Positions 1 through 7,584 of a DNA stretch of 64,000 nucleotides are shown piece after piece (position 1 is the stretch's first letter; each line of letters opens with the position of its first letter). This stretch comes from an uncultured Ruminiclostridium sp. (GTDB lineage Bacteria > Bacillota > Clostridia > Oscillospirales > Ruminococcaceae). The notes below the pieces were generated by a model, which made no database searches, was not told the origin of the DNA, and saw only the letters and a list, made by a program, of their open reading frames with translations. Where the stretch lies: contig CAKSTB010000004.1 in NCBI GenBank assembly GCA_934490165.1, positions 1 through 64,000 of the forward strand. The letters are read 5' to 3'. Made by a program: the position numbers and the translations under genes.

Positions 1-59
1 TTTGGTTCGGAATAGTGTAGTGCTGGCGGTCTATCTCTTGTTTTCGGTTGCTTGCTTCC

Positions 60-200
60 TTACCGTACATGAGCATTCGCGCCCGGATTGTCGTTACCGT
101 AGCCCTCCAAGAGGTTGATAACGCCCCAGATACCAAGTCCGGCTCCCAGTGCGATAACAAGGGTCTGCAATACGTTTACTGCGCTGTTGAAAAATGCCAT
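60..200 (-). pseudogene. Truncated Maff2-family small membrane protein of a conjugative element
   Basis: A 46-codon frame starts at an ATG whose minus-strand context has a GAGGAAAT ribosome site, and reads MAFFNSAVNV, then a hydrophobic stretch ending in WGVINLLEGYGNDNPGA. This is the start of Maff2 proteins, small membrane proteins that follow VirD4 in Tn1549/CD1115-type conjugative elements and are usually about 70 residues. Here the frame ends after NAHVR, so the usual second hydrophobic half is missing. The bases left of the stop (1-59) do not restore it in this frame. I infer a truncation or rearrangement near the window edge. The element's remaining transfer genes (VirB6/VirB4-like) would be expected further left if it is intact. 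Confidence 0.6.
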
Positions 201-423
201 ATAATTTCCTCACTTTCTGCCGCTGTGCGGCGATAAAAATTTTGATAGTTTGATTTTGGGTATAGAAAAAGCCGCCTGTCAGTTCCGGCGGCTCATGTCC
301 CCGCGCTGCTTCAATTTCTGCGGCGCGGCGGTATTCAGTTGTAAGGGAAAGGCTCGGTCTGCGGCTTGCTGCCGCGCTCCAAGTAGGGGCGCGTACCATG
401 TAGCCGGTGTTTACGGTTTTCAA
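201..423 (-). other. Short degenerate ORF region between virD4 and maff2
   Basis: A strong ribosome site (AAAGGAGGTGG) lies just after the virD4 stop and precedes a TTG codon at 423. The frame reads MKTVNTGYMVRAP and continues through RRAAEIEAARGHEPPELTGG. Further on it crosses a terminator-like hairpin and then runs out of frame over the Maff2 start, so the downstream part is unlikely to be protein. A small real or frameshifted gene may occupy roughly 265-423. I do not recognise a function. Confidence 0.25.
265..293 (-). terminator. Probable rho-independent terminator after virD4
   Basis: Read on the minus strand, GAGCCGCC and GGCGGC form a GC-rich stem around AACTGACA-type loop sequence, followed by TTTTTC. 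It lies between the virD4 stop and the Maff2 start, so it would reduce read-through into the Maff2 remnant. Confidence 0.5.
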
Positions 424-437
424 GATTACCACCTCCT

Positions 438-2213
438 TTAAGGCTCTGCGTCCTCGGACACGTCGATTTCGTAATAGTCAAAAACTTCGTCGGGCTTTAC
501 GATAGCGGGGCGGCGGCGCAGGTGCTTTTCCATGTCAAACGCATTTTTCTTGTCTGCGTCGGACAGGTACTTGTATTTCGGGTGCTTCGTTATATCGAAT
601 TTGTCCGAAAAGAACGGGCGCACTCCGCGCACTTGCAGAATACATTTGCCCCCGTCCATGACCGCGATTTCGTCCTGCGTCATAAGCTCTTTCCCCAACT
701 TCTGATAGTTCAGCCCATGTGAAAGCTCCCGCCCGCGCGTTTCCGACGTGTTGAAGCTGTCTATGGTTTCTTTGCCTAAGATTTCCGACATTTCTTTGAG
801 CGTCGTTTTCTCCTTGCCGCCCAAGAAAAGCGTCGTGTCGCAGTTGCCGACTATGGTATCGGCGTTGTCCTTGTAGATTGCTTTAAGCTGGCTCTGCGAT
901 TGCAAAATAATAGAAGCCGATATTTCGCGGCTTCGGATTGTGGCTATGAGCTTTTCAAACTTCGGGATTTGACCGATATTTGCAAATTCATCTAACAGGC
1001 AGCGCACATGGACGGGCAGCCGCCCTCCGTACACATCATCAGCCTTATCACAAAGCAGATTGAAAAGCTGTGTGTAGAGGATAGACACAACAAAGTTAAA
1101 GGTGTCGTCGGTGTCGGAGATAATGACAAACAAAGCGGTTTTTCTATCGCCTATGGTGTCAAGCTCCATTTCGTCGGTTTCCATGAGGTCGCGCAGCTCC
1201 TTAATGTCAAAGGGGGCTAACCTCGCGCCGCAGGAAATAAGTATGCTTTTCGCGGTCTTGCCCGCCGCCAGTTTGTACTTCTTGTACTGCTTCACGGCAA
1301 AGTGTTCCGGGTCTTTTTCTTCCAGACGTTCAAACATGAGGTCAACGGGGTTTTGGAAGTCCTCGTCGTCCTCGCGGGCTTCCGACGCATTTATCATTTC
1401 AAGCAGCGTCGTAAAGTTCTTTTCCTCGTCGGGTGCTTCGTACCAGATATAGCCGATAAGCGCGGTGTAGTAGAGCTTTTCCGCTTTTACCCAAAAATCC
1501 TCCCCGGATTTCTCCCCGTCGCCTTTGGTGTTGGCAATAATGGTATTGACTAACTTCAAAATATCCTTTTCACTCCGCAGATAGGCAAAGGGATTGTATT
1601 TCATGGATTTTTTGAAGTTAATCGTATTCAGCACTTTTATCTTGTAGCCGCCCCGCTGTAAGAGCTTGCCGCACTCGATTAAGACAGTGCCTTTCGGGTC
1701 TGTAACAACATAGCTGCTGTGCATTTGCATTAAGTTCGGCTTCACGAAAAACCTTGTCTTGCCGCTGCCAGAGCCGCCGATTACAAGAATGTTTTTGTTT
1801 CTCGCATATTTCGGCTGTTTCGGGCGGCTGTTCATGGTAAGGCGTTCCGTCTGCGTCAGCAGCACGTTATTTTCAAATACCGGGTCGATATAGGGTTTAA
1901 TATCTTCGGCGTTGCCCCAACGTGCGCTGCCGTACTCCATGCCTTTGCGGTATTTCTTCGTGTTCTTGCCCTTGAAGTACACCGCAAGCCGGACAATAAC
2001 CGCGCCCGCTATGCCGATTAGTAAATCGGCGGGGTGGAAGCTCGGCGCGATACTGGAAAAGGCGGCGGCAAAGCCCGTTCCGATATGTAAGAGCTTCCCG
2101 CTTGCGTCCACGCCGGGAGATAAGCGGATCGCCGCGCCCACTTTGTCAAAGAGATACACAAAGAGCAGATACGGAAGATTTAAGATAAGCAGCTTCTTGA
2201 TTTCCGGCTTCAT
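438..2213 (-). CDS. VirD4/TraG-type conjugal coupling protein (CD1115 family)
   Basis: This is the type IV coupling ATPase that brings the relaxosome to the mating channel at the membrane. Two N-terminal hydrophobic segments (about residues 8-25 and 62-80) precede the cytoplasmic motor. Walker A is GGSGSGKT at 146-153 and Walker B is LLDEF at 406-410. The full length of 591 residues fits the VirD4 proteins of Tn1549-like elements. The start overlaps the pcfB stop by four bases (ATGA), indicating translational coupling. Composition is GC-richer and uses more GCG/TCG codons than the chromosomal genes to the right, consistent with acquired DNA. The family assignment is secure; whether the element still transfers cannot be judged from this window. 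Confidence 0.95.
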   Translation of the reverse strand: MKPEIKKLLILNLPYLLFVYLFDKVGAAIRLSPGVDASGKLLHIGTGFAAAFSSIAPSFHPADLLIGIAGAVIVRLAVYFKGKNTKKYRKGMEYGSARWGNAEDIKPYIDPVFENNVLLTQTERLTMNSRPKQPKYARNKNILVIGGSGSGKTRFFVKPNLMQMHSSYVVTDPKGTVLIECGKLLQRGGYKIKVLNTINFKKSMKYNPFAYLRSEKDILKLVNTIIANTKGDGEKSGEDFWVKAEKLYYTALIGYIWYEAPDEEKNFTTLLEMINASEAREDDEDFQNPVDLMFERLEEKDPEHFAVKQYKKYKLAAGKTAKSILISCGARLAPFDIKELRDLMETDEMELDTIGDRKTALFVIISDTDDTFNFVVSILYTQLFNLLCDKADDVYGGRLPVHVRCLLDEFANIGQIPKFEKLIATIRSREISASIILQSQSQLKAIYKDNADTIVGNCDTTLFLGGKEKTTLKEMSEILGKETIDSFNTSETRGRELSHGLNYQKLGKELMTQDEIAVMDGGKCILQVRGVRPFFSDKFDITKHPKYKYLSDADKKNAFDMEKHLRRRPAIVKPDEVFDYYEIDVSEDAEP

Positions 2214-2686
2214 AGCGATACCTCCCTGTCCTTGTTCTTGACTTTGGCGCGTTCCGCATTTTTGCCCTGTGCGGCTTCTTTGAGGGTAGATAAGAGCTTT
2301 CGGATAGAGGGTTTTCTGTCTTTCGTCAGCTTCTTTGCGGAAAACTCCTTAAAGGCTGCTGTCAGCACGTCAGCGTCGCGCCCTTTGAAGAACACAAGGT
2401 AGCGCGGCGGGCTTTCCGTCGTGTCCTTTTTCAGCGCAAAGTCGATACCGTACTTTTTCGCGGTACTTTCAAACGCCTTGATATTGCCCTCGGTTATCTC
2501 AATGTTGGAAACGCCCGCGTTCTGCTTCATAAGCTGCTTTAGGGTCTGCTTGCCCTGTGGGGGCTTGCCTTGTTGCTTCTTCATTTCTTCAAGCAGCTTT
2601 TTCATAGCCTTTTGCAGCATGACAGCGGAGAGCTTCGCGCCCTTTATGGAGAGGGCAACTATTTTTTCGTTGATTTCGTCCTGCAT
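2210..2686 (-). CDS. PcfB family (DUF3801) conjugation protein
   Basis: This 158-residue soluble, lysine-rich protein begins MQDEINEKIVALSIKGAKLS and contains the segment YLVFFKGRDADVLTAAFKEF, typical of PcfB/DUF3801. In pCF10-like systems PcfB-type proteins act with the coupling protein at the relaxosome, and here the gene lies directly before virD4 and overlaps it by four bases. A GGAGGA-type ribosome site precedes the ATG. The C-terminal third is basic (KKLTKDRKPSIRKLL), suiting nucleic-acid or partner contact. No truncation is seen. The family call is firm; the exact role in this element is inferred from neighbours. Confidence 0.88.
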   Translation of the reverse strand: MQDEINEKIVALSIKGAKLSAVMLQKAMKKLLEEMKKQQGKPPQGKQTLKQLMKQNAGVSNIEITEGNIKAFESTAKKYGIDFALKKDTTESPPRYLVFFKGRDADVLTAAFKEFSAKKLTKDRKPSIRKLLSTLKEAAQGKNAERAKVKNKDREVSL

Positions 2687-2756
2687 TTACCGTCCTCCTT
2701 TCGCGGTAGTATGGATTTTGTTAAGGGGGTACGCCGCTTTTCGGGCTTCCCATAGG

Positions 2757-2975
2757 CTACATACGGACGCGCAGCCCGTTTAAGTCGTCGGCTCTGATAC
2801 CCACAAGATACCAGTCGTCGCCGTACTCAATGCGGGTGGGCTTCCATTTGCCGCCTGTGAATACGTCGAAACACTCCCCGCAATGCAGGCCGCCGTAATA
2901 GTCGTTAATATCAAAGCGAATGTCGTAGCGGTCGGTCTGTTCGTCAAAAATCAAAGCTCCTGTTTTCTGTGCCAT
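2757..2975 (-). CDS. DUF5348 domain small protein
   Basis: This 72-residue protein (MAQKTGALIFDEQTDRYDIR, then DYYGGLHCGECFDV and ending NGLRVRM) matches what I know of DUF5348. These are small proteins of unknown function found almost only in Tn1549-like conjugative elements of Firmicutes. The fold is probably beta-rich (alternating hydrophobic strands, with GECFDVFTGGKWKPTRIEY like a small SH3-type barrel). It lies between the RepA-like initiator and pcfB with a good AGGAGGA ribosome site. It has no signal peptide or membrane segment. Function is unknown; its constant place in the module suggests a regulatory or DNA-processing accessory. Confidence 0.8.
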   Translation of the reverse strand: MAQKTGALIFDEQTDRYDIRFDINDYYGGLHCGECFDVFTGGKWKPTRIEYGDDWYLVGIRADDLNGLRVRM

Positions 2976-3005
2976 GTGAAAAATCCTCCTTTGGTGGTGT
3001 TACAG

Positions 3006-3959
3006 TTACAGGCTTTCGCCCGGTTTGAATGAATAATAATCGGGGTCGCCGTACTTCGGCTTCCTCGGTGCCAGTGCGCCGCTTGCCATGTCGTGAGCGA
3101 CAAGCGACGTGTAATAGTTGCCGATAGTGGACGGGGCATTGAAAAGGGCTGCTTTCAGATATTGCTTGATGTTGCGTACTTTGGTGGTGTTCTCCCGCAT
3201 ACAGTCAAGCACAAAGCGGATATGTTCGCTGTTCAGCTTCATAAACTTAGCCTTTACAAGCTCCGCCGGGTAGTCGTCGCCCGCGATACGGATTGTCTTT
3301 CTCCGGGTGCATACCGTTTCAAGCATGAGGTCAACGATTTCGTCTATGCGGTCTTTCTCCATGCTGTTATCCAACAGAAGAATGTCATAGTCGATATTGT
3401 CCTTGATGATTTCCTCATAAACGGCGTATGCGTCTGCCGCTTCCGTTCTTTTCCGTTCCGGCGGCGTAGCCGCTTCCCCGTCAAAGGGAGAGGGGTTAGG
3501 GGAAAGGATAGGAATGGAATCGGTATTTGATAAATCCGTATTTCTTTTTTCTTTTTTTGATAAGTCAGTCTTTTGTATATCTTTATTTAATTGCGTTGGA
3601 TTTTCCAACGTAGGTTTTTCCAATGTTGGATTTTCCAACGTAGGTAAATCCAATATAGGCTCGGTCTGCGGCTGCTCGAAAATCACATAATCCGCGCCGC
3701 GCAAGCGTCCTTTTTCGTCGCGCTCCCTTGAACGGACGATATACCCGGCGCGTTCCAGTTCCTTAATGGCTTCCCGGATAGCGTCGATTTTCTCCCGGTT
3801 GATGTGGGACAGCCCCGCAAGGGTGTAATCCCAATCCTCCGGCAAGGACAGCATTTGCGACAACAGCCCCTTTGCCTTTAGGGATAGCTCCTTATTGCGT
3901 AAGTGGTGGTTGCTCATTACGGTATAGCCCTTGTTCCGTTCCACTCGGAAAACTGCCAT
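3006..3959 (-). CDS. RepA-like replication initiator / helix-turn-helix protein of conjugative element
   Basis: I start at the ATG at 3959 because AAAGGAGTGATGAAGCT precedes it; the open frame continues upstream but without signal. The 317-residue product begins MAVFRVERNKGYTVMSNHHL and has an N-terminal winged-helix part (LSLKAKGLLSQMLSLPEDW, with REAIKELERAGYIVR as recognition helix and wing). A variable linker made of repeated LENPT-type pentapeptides follows. The C-terminal helical domain contains DNIDYDILL and YLKAALFNAP. This is the arrangement of RepA/DnaD-like initiators in Tn1549-type elements (C-terminal part often called DUF6017). It lies beside a perfect inverted repeat that could be its binding site or origin. 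Initiator function is inferred from the family and the site. Confidence 0.8.
   Translation of the reverse strand: MAVFRVERNKGYTVMSNHHLRNKELSLKAKGLLSQMLSLPEDWDYTLAGLSHINREKIDAIREAIKELERAGYIVRSRERDEKGRLRGADYVIFEQPQTEPILDLPTLENPTLEKPTLENPTQLNKDIQKTDLSKKEKRNTDLSNTDSIPILSPNPSPFDGEAATPPERKRTEAADAYAVYEEIIKDNIDYDILLLDNSMEKDRIDEIVDLMLETVCTRRKTIRIAGDDYPAELVKAKFMKLNSEHIRFVLDCMRENTTKVRNIKQYLKAALFNAPSTIGNYYTSLVAHDMASGALAPRKPKYGDPDYYSFKPGESL
3595..3654 (-). repeat. Four 15-base tandem repeats inside the RepA-like gene
   Basis: Four contiguous 15-base units alternate between GTTGGATTTTCCAAC and GTAGGTTTTTCCAAT-like forms and encode repeated LENPT/LEKPT pentapeptides in the linker. The units GTTGGATTTTCCAAC are also near-palindromic, so the array could act as DNA sites as well as a spacer of variable length. 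Confidence 0.85.
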
Positions 3960-3984
3960 AGCTTCATCACTCCTTTGCTGTGGG

Positions 3985-4102
3985 TTTGTTACGCAGTAGA
4001 AACGCGGTCTTGAGGGAAAAGGTATAAATCCCTTGCCGCGCAAGAAACGCGCCCGCAAAGCCGCATAACACAAGGCTTTTTCTGCCCCTACTGCGTAACA
4101 AA
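3985..4102. repeat. Perfect 15-bp inverted repeat upstream of RepA-like gene (origin candidate)
   Basis: TTTGTTACGCAGTAG at 3985-3999 is repeated as its exact reverse complement at 4088-4102, with 88 bases between. The interior contains smaller dyads (AGGGA/TCCCT, CTTGC/GCAAG). The left arm starts 26 bases upstream of the initiator's start codon. The position suggests an initiator binding site, origin of replication or transfer origin, but no nick-site consensus was recognised. Confidence 0.55.
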
Positions 4103-4111
4103 GGGGCATGA

Positions 4112-4158
4112 AAAAAGCGGCGTTCCTGTTCTTCCGTGTGGAAGTGAGAAACGCCGCC
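4112..4158 (-). terminator. Hairpin terminator upstream of the RepA-like gene
   Basis: On the minus strand, GGCGGCGTTTC pairs with GGAACGCCGC around an inner CTTCC/GGAAG stem and is followed by TTTTTTC. It would stop transcription coming from the catalase fragment or recombinase before the RepA-like gene, insulating the conjugation module. Confidence 0.7.
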
Positions 4159-4204
4159 TGTGTGGGTCGTTATTATGTTGTTGAGGGGGCTTGTCCTATC
4201 TGTC

Positions 4205-4731
4205 TTATTTGTGAAATGAAAAAGGAGCATTACTGGTTGGCAGCAATACTCCTAAATCCGGCTTCAATTCATACATCTTTTGTATTTTTGTTTTTCGGTT
4301 GCAAAACGGTGCGGGTGTGGGCTTTCCGCTACCCGGATATTTACTTGATACTTCCCGTTTTGCTTCACCAAATCTCTGGAAATGTACGACTTCACGTTCA
4401 CGCAGGAACTTTATCACATTGGATACATCGGGATCGTCACATACCCTCAGTATATTGTCATAGGTAGCTCTTGCCTTCTGCTCTGCCGCAAGATCCTCAT
4501 GCAGATCCGCGAGCGGGTCAGCCTTGCTCTGCAAATACGCCGCAGTAAACGGAACTCCGCCCGCATTGGCAGGATATACCGCGTTGGCATGATCCATATA
4601 ATATGCACCTACACCGTACCTGTCAAAGCTTTTCGCACCCTCACCGGTTGTCAGCTGAGAAACTATAGAACCAATAATTTCCAAATGAGAGAGTTCCTCA
4701 GTCCCTGACTTCTTCCCGAAATGATCCCTTA
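4205..4731 (-). pseudogene. 5'-truncated manganese catalase / CotJC-like gene fragment
   Basis: The frame reads TEELSHLEIIGSIVSQL, GVPFTAAYLQSKADPLADL, AAEQKARATYDNIL and IKFLREREVVHFQRFGEA. These are hallmarks of the C-terminal half of Mn-catalase/CotJC ferritin-like proteins; the E and H in TEELSHLE and EREVVHF are metal ligands in that family. The N-terminal half with the first ligands is absent: upstream the homologous frame reaches the 3' end of the serine recombinase. No plausible start exists except a TTG inside the domain, so the fragment is not expected to be functional. The tail after GEAKREVSSKYPG is not recognisable and may be non-native. I infer that insertion or deletion replaced the 5' half of a host spore-coat/catalase gene. 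Confidence 0.75.
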
Positions 4732-6234
4732 CCGCCTGAAGATTTCCCCGAAAACCGCCTTATAGTTCTCCCCTCTGCCGCTCACCGTAAACCTCACCGC
4801 AAAGCCTTTTTCAACACCCTTGAAATAAACCGTCAGCTCCTTATGGACATACTCTGCCCTGTCCACTGCCCGCCATACGCATTCATCGTCAAACCTCAGC
4901 ATTTCTCCGATCCTTATAGCTATGCGCTTGCCGCTTTGTTCTGCGGCATTTTCCTTTTCCGCCTTTCTGTCAAGCTCATTCAGCCGTTCATCATAATATC
5001 GTTTTTGCTCCGCCAATTCTTCCTTTGTGATAAGCCCCTCGAGCACCATATCAACAAGCCGCCGCTTCTTTTGGCATATGATATCCTTCTGACGCTTGAC
5101 TGCCGCTTTATCCGCTGTCTGCACAGTCAGGCTTTTCATTATCCTGTCCGTTATCGCCGCCTTATCGGTCACAATGCTGTCAAGTATATACTTTACCCCC
5201 GCCGTCAGCACCTTGACATTAAGCGTGTCGTTGCCGCATCCGTTCCCTTTGATTTTACCTCCGCACCGAAGCGCCCTGTATGTTCCCTCGCTCAGCTTCT
5301 TCACCCGCGACACCATAACGCACCCGCATACCGCGCAATACACCTTGCCGCTGTACGCATATCGGTCGCTGTGACGGCTTGTGTCGGACGGAGCACGGCG
5401 TAAAATTTCGTTCTGCGTCATCTCCCACAGCTCACGACTGATTATCGGCTCATGGTGACAACTCAGATATATCCTGTCACCCCTGTTGAGCTTCTTCTTA
5501 TGCGTAAGATAATCAGGCGTACAGCTCTTTTTCTGTTCAAGATCCCCTACATACTTCTCGTTGCGGAGTATCCTGCGTATATATGACGCGCTCCACCTAC
5601 CACCGCACGGCGCAGGCACTTTTTCGGCATTAAGCTCTGCCGCTATTGTATCCGCACCCTTTGAAAGCAATGTGTATTCACTAAATATCCTTTGCACGAT
5701 AAGTGCGCCTCGCTTTTCCACACTTATCTTCCCGCCGCTTACCTCATACCCAAGACAGCTCCTGCCGAACACGACTCCCTGCTCCATCTTTCTCGTCTGC
5801 CCCCACCGTACCCTCTCGGATATCTTGCGGCTTTCCTCCTGTGCGATAGTCGCCATGATCGACAACCTTAGTTCGCCGTCACTGTCCCGCGTATCTATAT
5901 TGTCGTTTATGAATATTACCCCGACACCCGTTTCCTTAAGCTCCCTCGTGATTTTAAGCGTATCCACCGTGTTTCTTGCAAAACGGCTGACTTCCTTTGT
6001 AAGTATGATATCAATTTCACCCTTGCGGGCAAGCTTCAGCATTTTATTAAAGCCGTCCCTGTGCATGGTAGTAGTCCCGCTCGCCCCCTCGTCATAGAAC
6101 ACCTCTGTAAGTTCCATATCGTCCGACCTTGTTATATACTGCTCAAAGAACAGCCGCTGTGACGACAGCGACCCCGCCTGCTCCGCCCTGTCCGTTGACA
6201 CGCGGCAATAAGCCGCCGCTCTAAGCTTCTTCAT
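4729..6234 (-). CDS. Large serine recombinase (site-specific integrase)
   Basis: This 501-residue protein has the resolvase catalytic domain at residues 1-150 (AAYCRVSTD with nucleophile Ser13, EVSRFARNT and RDSDGELRLSIMA). A recombinase domain follows (LGYEVSGGKI to YVGDLEQKK), then a zinc beta-ribbon with CAVCGCVM and a later GNGC, and a coiled-coil stretch near 370-410 (KRQKDIICQKKRRLV and KEELAEQKRYYDERL). Such enzymes integrate and excise phages and ICE/IME elements. Its start overlaps a 40-residue ORF by 14 bases, and its 3' end abuts the truncated catalase, placing an attachment junction there. Codon use is closer to the host than to the conjugation genes. It appears intact. Confidence 0.95.
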   Translation of the reverse strand: MKKLRAAAYCRVSTDRAEQAGSLSSQRLFFEQYITRSDDMELTEVFYDEGASGTTTMHRDGFNKMLKLARKGEIDIILTKEVSRFARNTVDTLKITRELKETGVGVIFINDNIDTRDSDGELRLSIMATIAQEESRKISERVRWGQTRKMEQGVVFGRSCLGYEVSGGKISVEKRGALIVQRIFSEYTLLSKGADTIAAELNAEKVPAPCGGRWSASYIRRILRNEKYVGDLEQKKSCTPDYLTHKKKLNRGDRIYLSCHHEPIISRELWEMTQNEILRRAPSDTSRHSDRYAYSGKVYCAVCGCVMVSRVKKLSEGTYRALRCGGKIKGNGCGNDTLNVKVLTAGVKYILDSIVTDKAAITDRIMKSLTVQTADKAAVKRQKDIICQKKRRLVDMVLEGLITKEELAEQKRYYDERLNELDRKAEKENAAEQSGKRIAIRIGEMLRFDDECVWRAVDRAEYVHKELTVYFKGVEKGFAVRFTVSGRGENYKAVFGEIFRR

Positions 6235-6343
6235 AATACTGCGGCGGGATCACATCTGTATATCCCTCATCATACAACTGCCCGATTATAACGCCGCATA
6301 TCAGCAGTTCTATCTTTTCCGCTTCGTCTTTTGTTATTTCCAT
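6221..6343 (-). CDS. Small acidic protein paired with the serine recombinase
   Basis: This 40-codon ORF (MEITKDEAEKIELLICGVII, ending VIPPQYYEEA) starts at an ATG preceded by GAGGTGATATT. It ends inside the recombinase start region with a 14-base overlap, so the two are translationally coupled. It has a charged helix followed by a short tail rich in prolines and tyrosines, resembling SHOCT-type short helical domains. I do not recognise a defined family. Because it is co-translated with the recombinase, an accessory or directionality role is possible, but this is inference from position only. Confidence 0.65.
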   Translation of the reverse strand: MEITKDEAEKIELLICGVIIGQLYDEGYTDVIPPQYYEEA

Positions 6344-6392
6344 AATATCACCTCGGCACAAAATATTCGTAAGCTGTTTGTACATATTCCTG

Positions 6393-6421
6393 TTGATTTT
6401 TGTATATATCAGTGATATAAT
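6393..6421 (+). promoter_or_regulatory. Sigma-A-type promoter of the TetR-GNAT gene
   Basis: TTGATT at 6393-6398 and TATAAT at 6416-6421 are separated by exactly 17 bases, 32 bases ahead of the TetR-GNAT start codon. Confidence 0.85.
6405..6419. promoter_or_regulatory. Perfect 15-bp palindrome inside the promoter: probable TetR operator
   Basis: TATATCAGTGATATA is a perfect dyad with a single central base, filling the space between -35 and -10. The position is ideal for steric repression by the TetR-family product encoded just downstream, so autorepression is likely. It could also influence the divergent recombinase-side genes. Confidence 0.7.
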
Positions 6422-6452
6422 TTTTATAGGGAATTTTGGAGAAGGTGTTACA

Positions 6453-7496
6453 ATGCAGAAAAAAGCCGTCAAGGACAGCGCCCGAAAGAATGATATCCTT
6501 GAAGCCGCATCACGGTGCTTTATCGCCGACGGATTTGAGGGCACATCGATCCGCCGCATAATGGATAAAGCGGGTGCCGAGGCAGGTCTGTTCTACTACT
6601 ATTTCAAGTCAAAGGACGATATATACAGTGCCTTTATCGAGTCGCTGTTCACCGACTATAAAAAAAGAATAACCGCAATGACGGAGAACACCGTAAGAGC
6701 GCCCTATACAACACTGAGTGAAGCATTCGGACTGTTCGGCGATGAAGCGCACAGGTTCAGGACAGATTATATGGGCAAGATGCACGAGAGCACGCTCCGC
6801 GATATCCGCGACCGCTCGCTTGAAATATCCGTCCCGTATATAAAGCGCATAATAGAACTGCTTATAAGCTACGGCGCAAAGCCGCTCATAAACACCGATG
6901 AGCTTGCAGTAATTATGACATACGGCATCGGCAACCTGTTCTTACGCGATGAAAAGAGTTGGCTTGCCGGCACTCACGCCGAGAGTATGAAAGCAACCGC
7001 GCTCTTGTTCGGACTTGACCCCGAAAACGTATCGCTGACGCTCCCCCGCCTGCCAAGTGCAGACGAAACCGACAGCATCACAGATCTTGCCGAGCTTTGC
7101 AAGAATTACTTTGCAGGCTACGACAGTAAACGTATGAAGCGCCTTATCAGAAAAAAAGTATCCCTCGGCGAGATATACATAATATCCCACAAAGGCACTA
7201 CAGCAGGCTTTGTCACTTTCTCAAAGAAAAACAAAACGCTTGACTACATAGCCGTTCACCCAGACTACAGAAACTCAGGTATTGCCTCAAGGCTGATGGT
7301 GACCGCTATGGCACAGTTCGATATCGGAGATGAGCTGTCTATAGTCACATTCAGAGAAGACCACCCTCAGTCGGACGGTGCAAAACGCCTTTATAACAAA
7401 TTCGGGTTTGCAAGCCCCAAAAACATTACAGTTCAGGGAGTACCGCTGACAAAATTAACAGCAGTTATCCCCGAAAAAGCACTGGCAACCGACTGA
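6453..7496 (+). CDS. TetR-family regulator fused to a GNAT acetyltransferase domain
   Basis: The start at 6453 follows GGAGAAGGTGTTACA; the upstream in-frame extension overlaps the promoter and is rejected. Residues 1-60 form a TetR helix-turn-helix (NDILEAASRCFIADGFEGTS, GLFYYYFKSKDDIYSAF), and 60-190 form the helical ligand/dimer domain. Residues about 205-347 form a GNAT fold with IAVHPDYRNSGIASRL (acetyl-CoA loop) and GAKRLYNKFGF. The 347-residue length equals a TetR plus a GNAT domain. A single polypeptide joining a repressor to an acetyltransferase is uncommon. It might acetylate a drug or self-modify, and the palindrome in its promoter suggests autoregulation. The domain calls are strong; the substrate is unknown. 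Confidence 0.88.
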   Translation: MQKKAVKDSARKNDILEAASRCFIADGFEGTSIRRIMDKAGAEAGLFYYYFKSKDDIYSAFIESLFTDYKKRITAMTENTVRAPYTTLSEAFGLFGDEAHRFRTDYMGKMHESTLRDIRDRSLEISVPYIKRIIELLISYGAKPLINTDELAVIMTYGIGNLFLRDEKSWLAGTHAESMKATALLFGLDPENVSLTLPRLPSADETDSITDLAELCKNYFAGYDSKRMKRLIRKKVSLGEIYIISHKGTTAGFVTFSKKNKTLDYIAVHPDYRNSGIASRLMVTAMAQFDIGDELSIVTFREDHPQSDGAKRLYNKFGFASPKNITVQGVPLTKLTAVIPEKALATD

Positions 7497-7503
7497 TCAT
7501 AAA

Positions 7504-7538
7504 AAACATACACCGCAAAAAGTTGCAGTGTATGTTTT
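7504..7538 (+). terminator. Terminator after the TetR-GNAT gene
   Basis: ACATACAC (7506-7513) pairs with GTGTATGT (7528-7535) and is followed by TTTT; the preceding A-run would make it work in both directions. Confidence 0.8.
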
Positions 7539-7584
7539 AGTCGATATTCAGGCACTTTGATTTTCCACCGATTACAATATACCG

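Noticed and set aside
4205..4684. Catalase fragment taken as a complete gene from its TTG
   Set aside because: The TTG is inside the conserved TEELSHLE motif and homology continues upstream, so it is a truncated gene.
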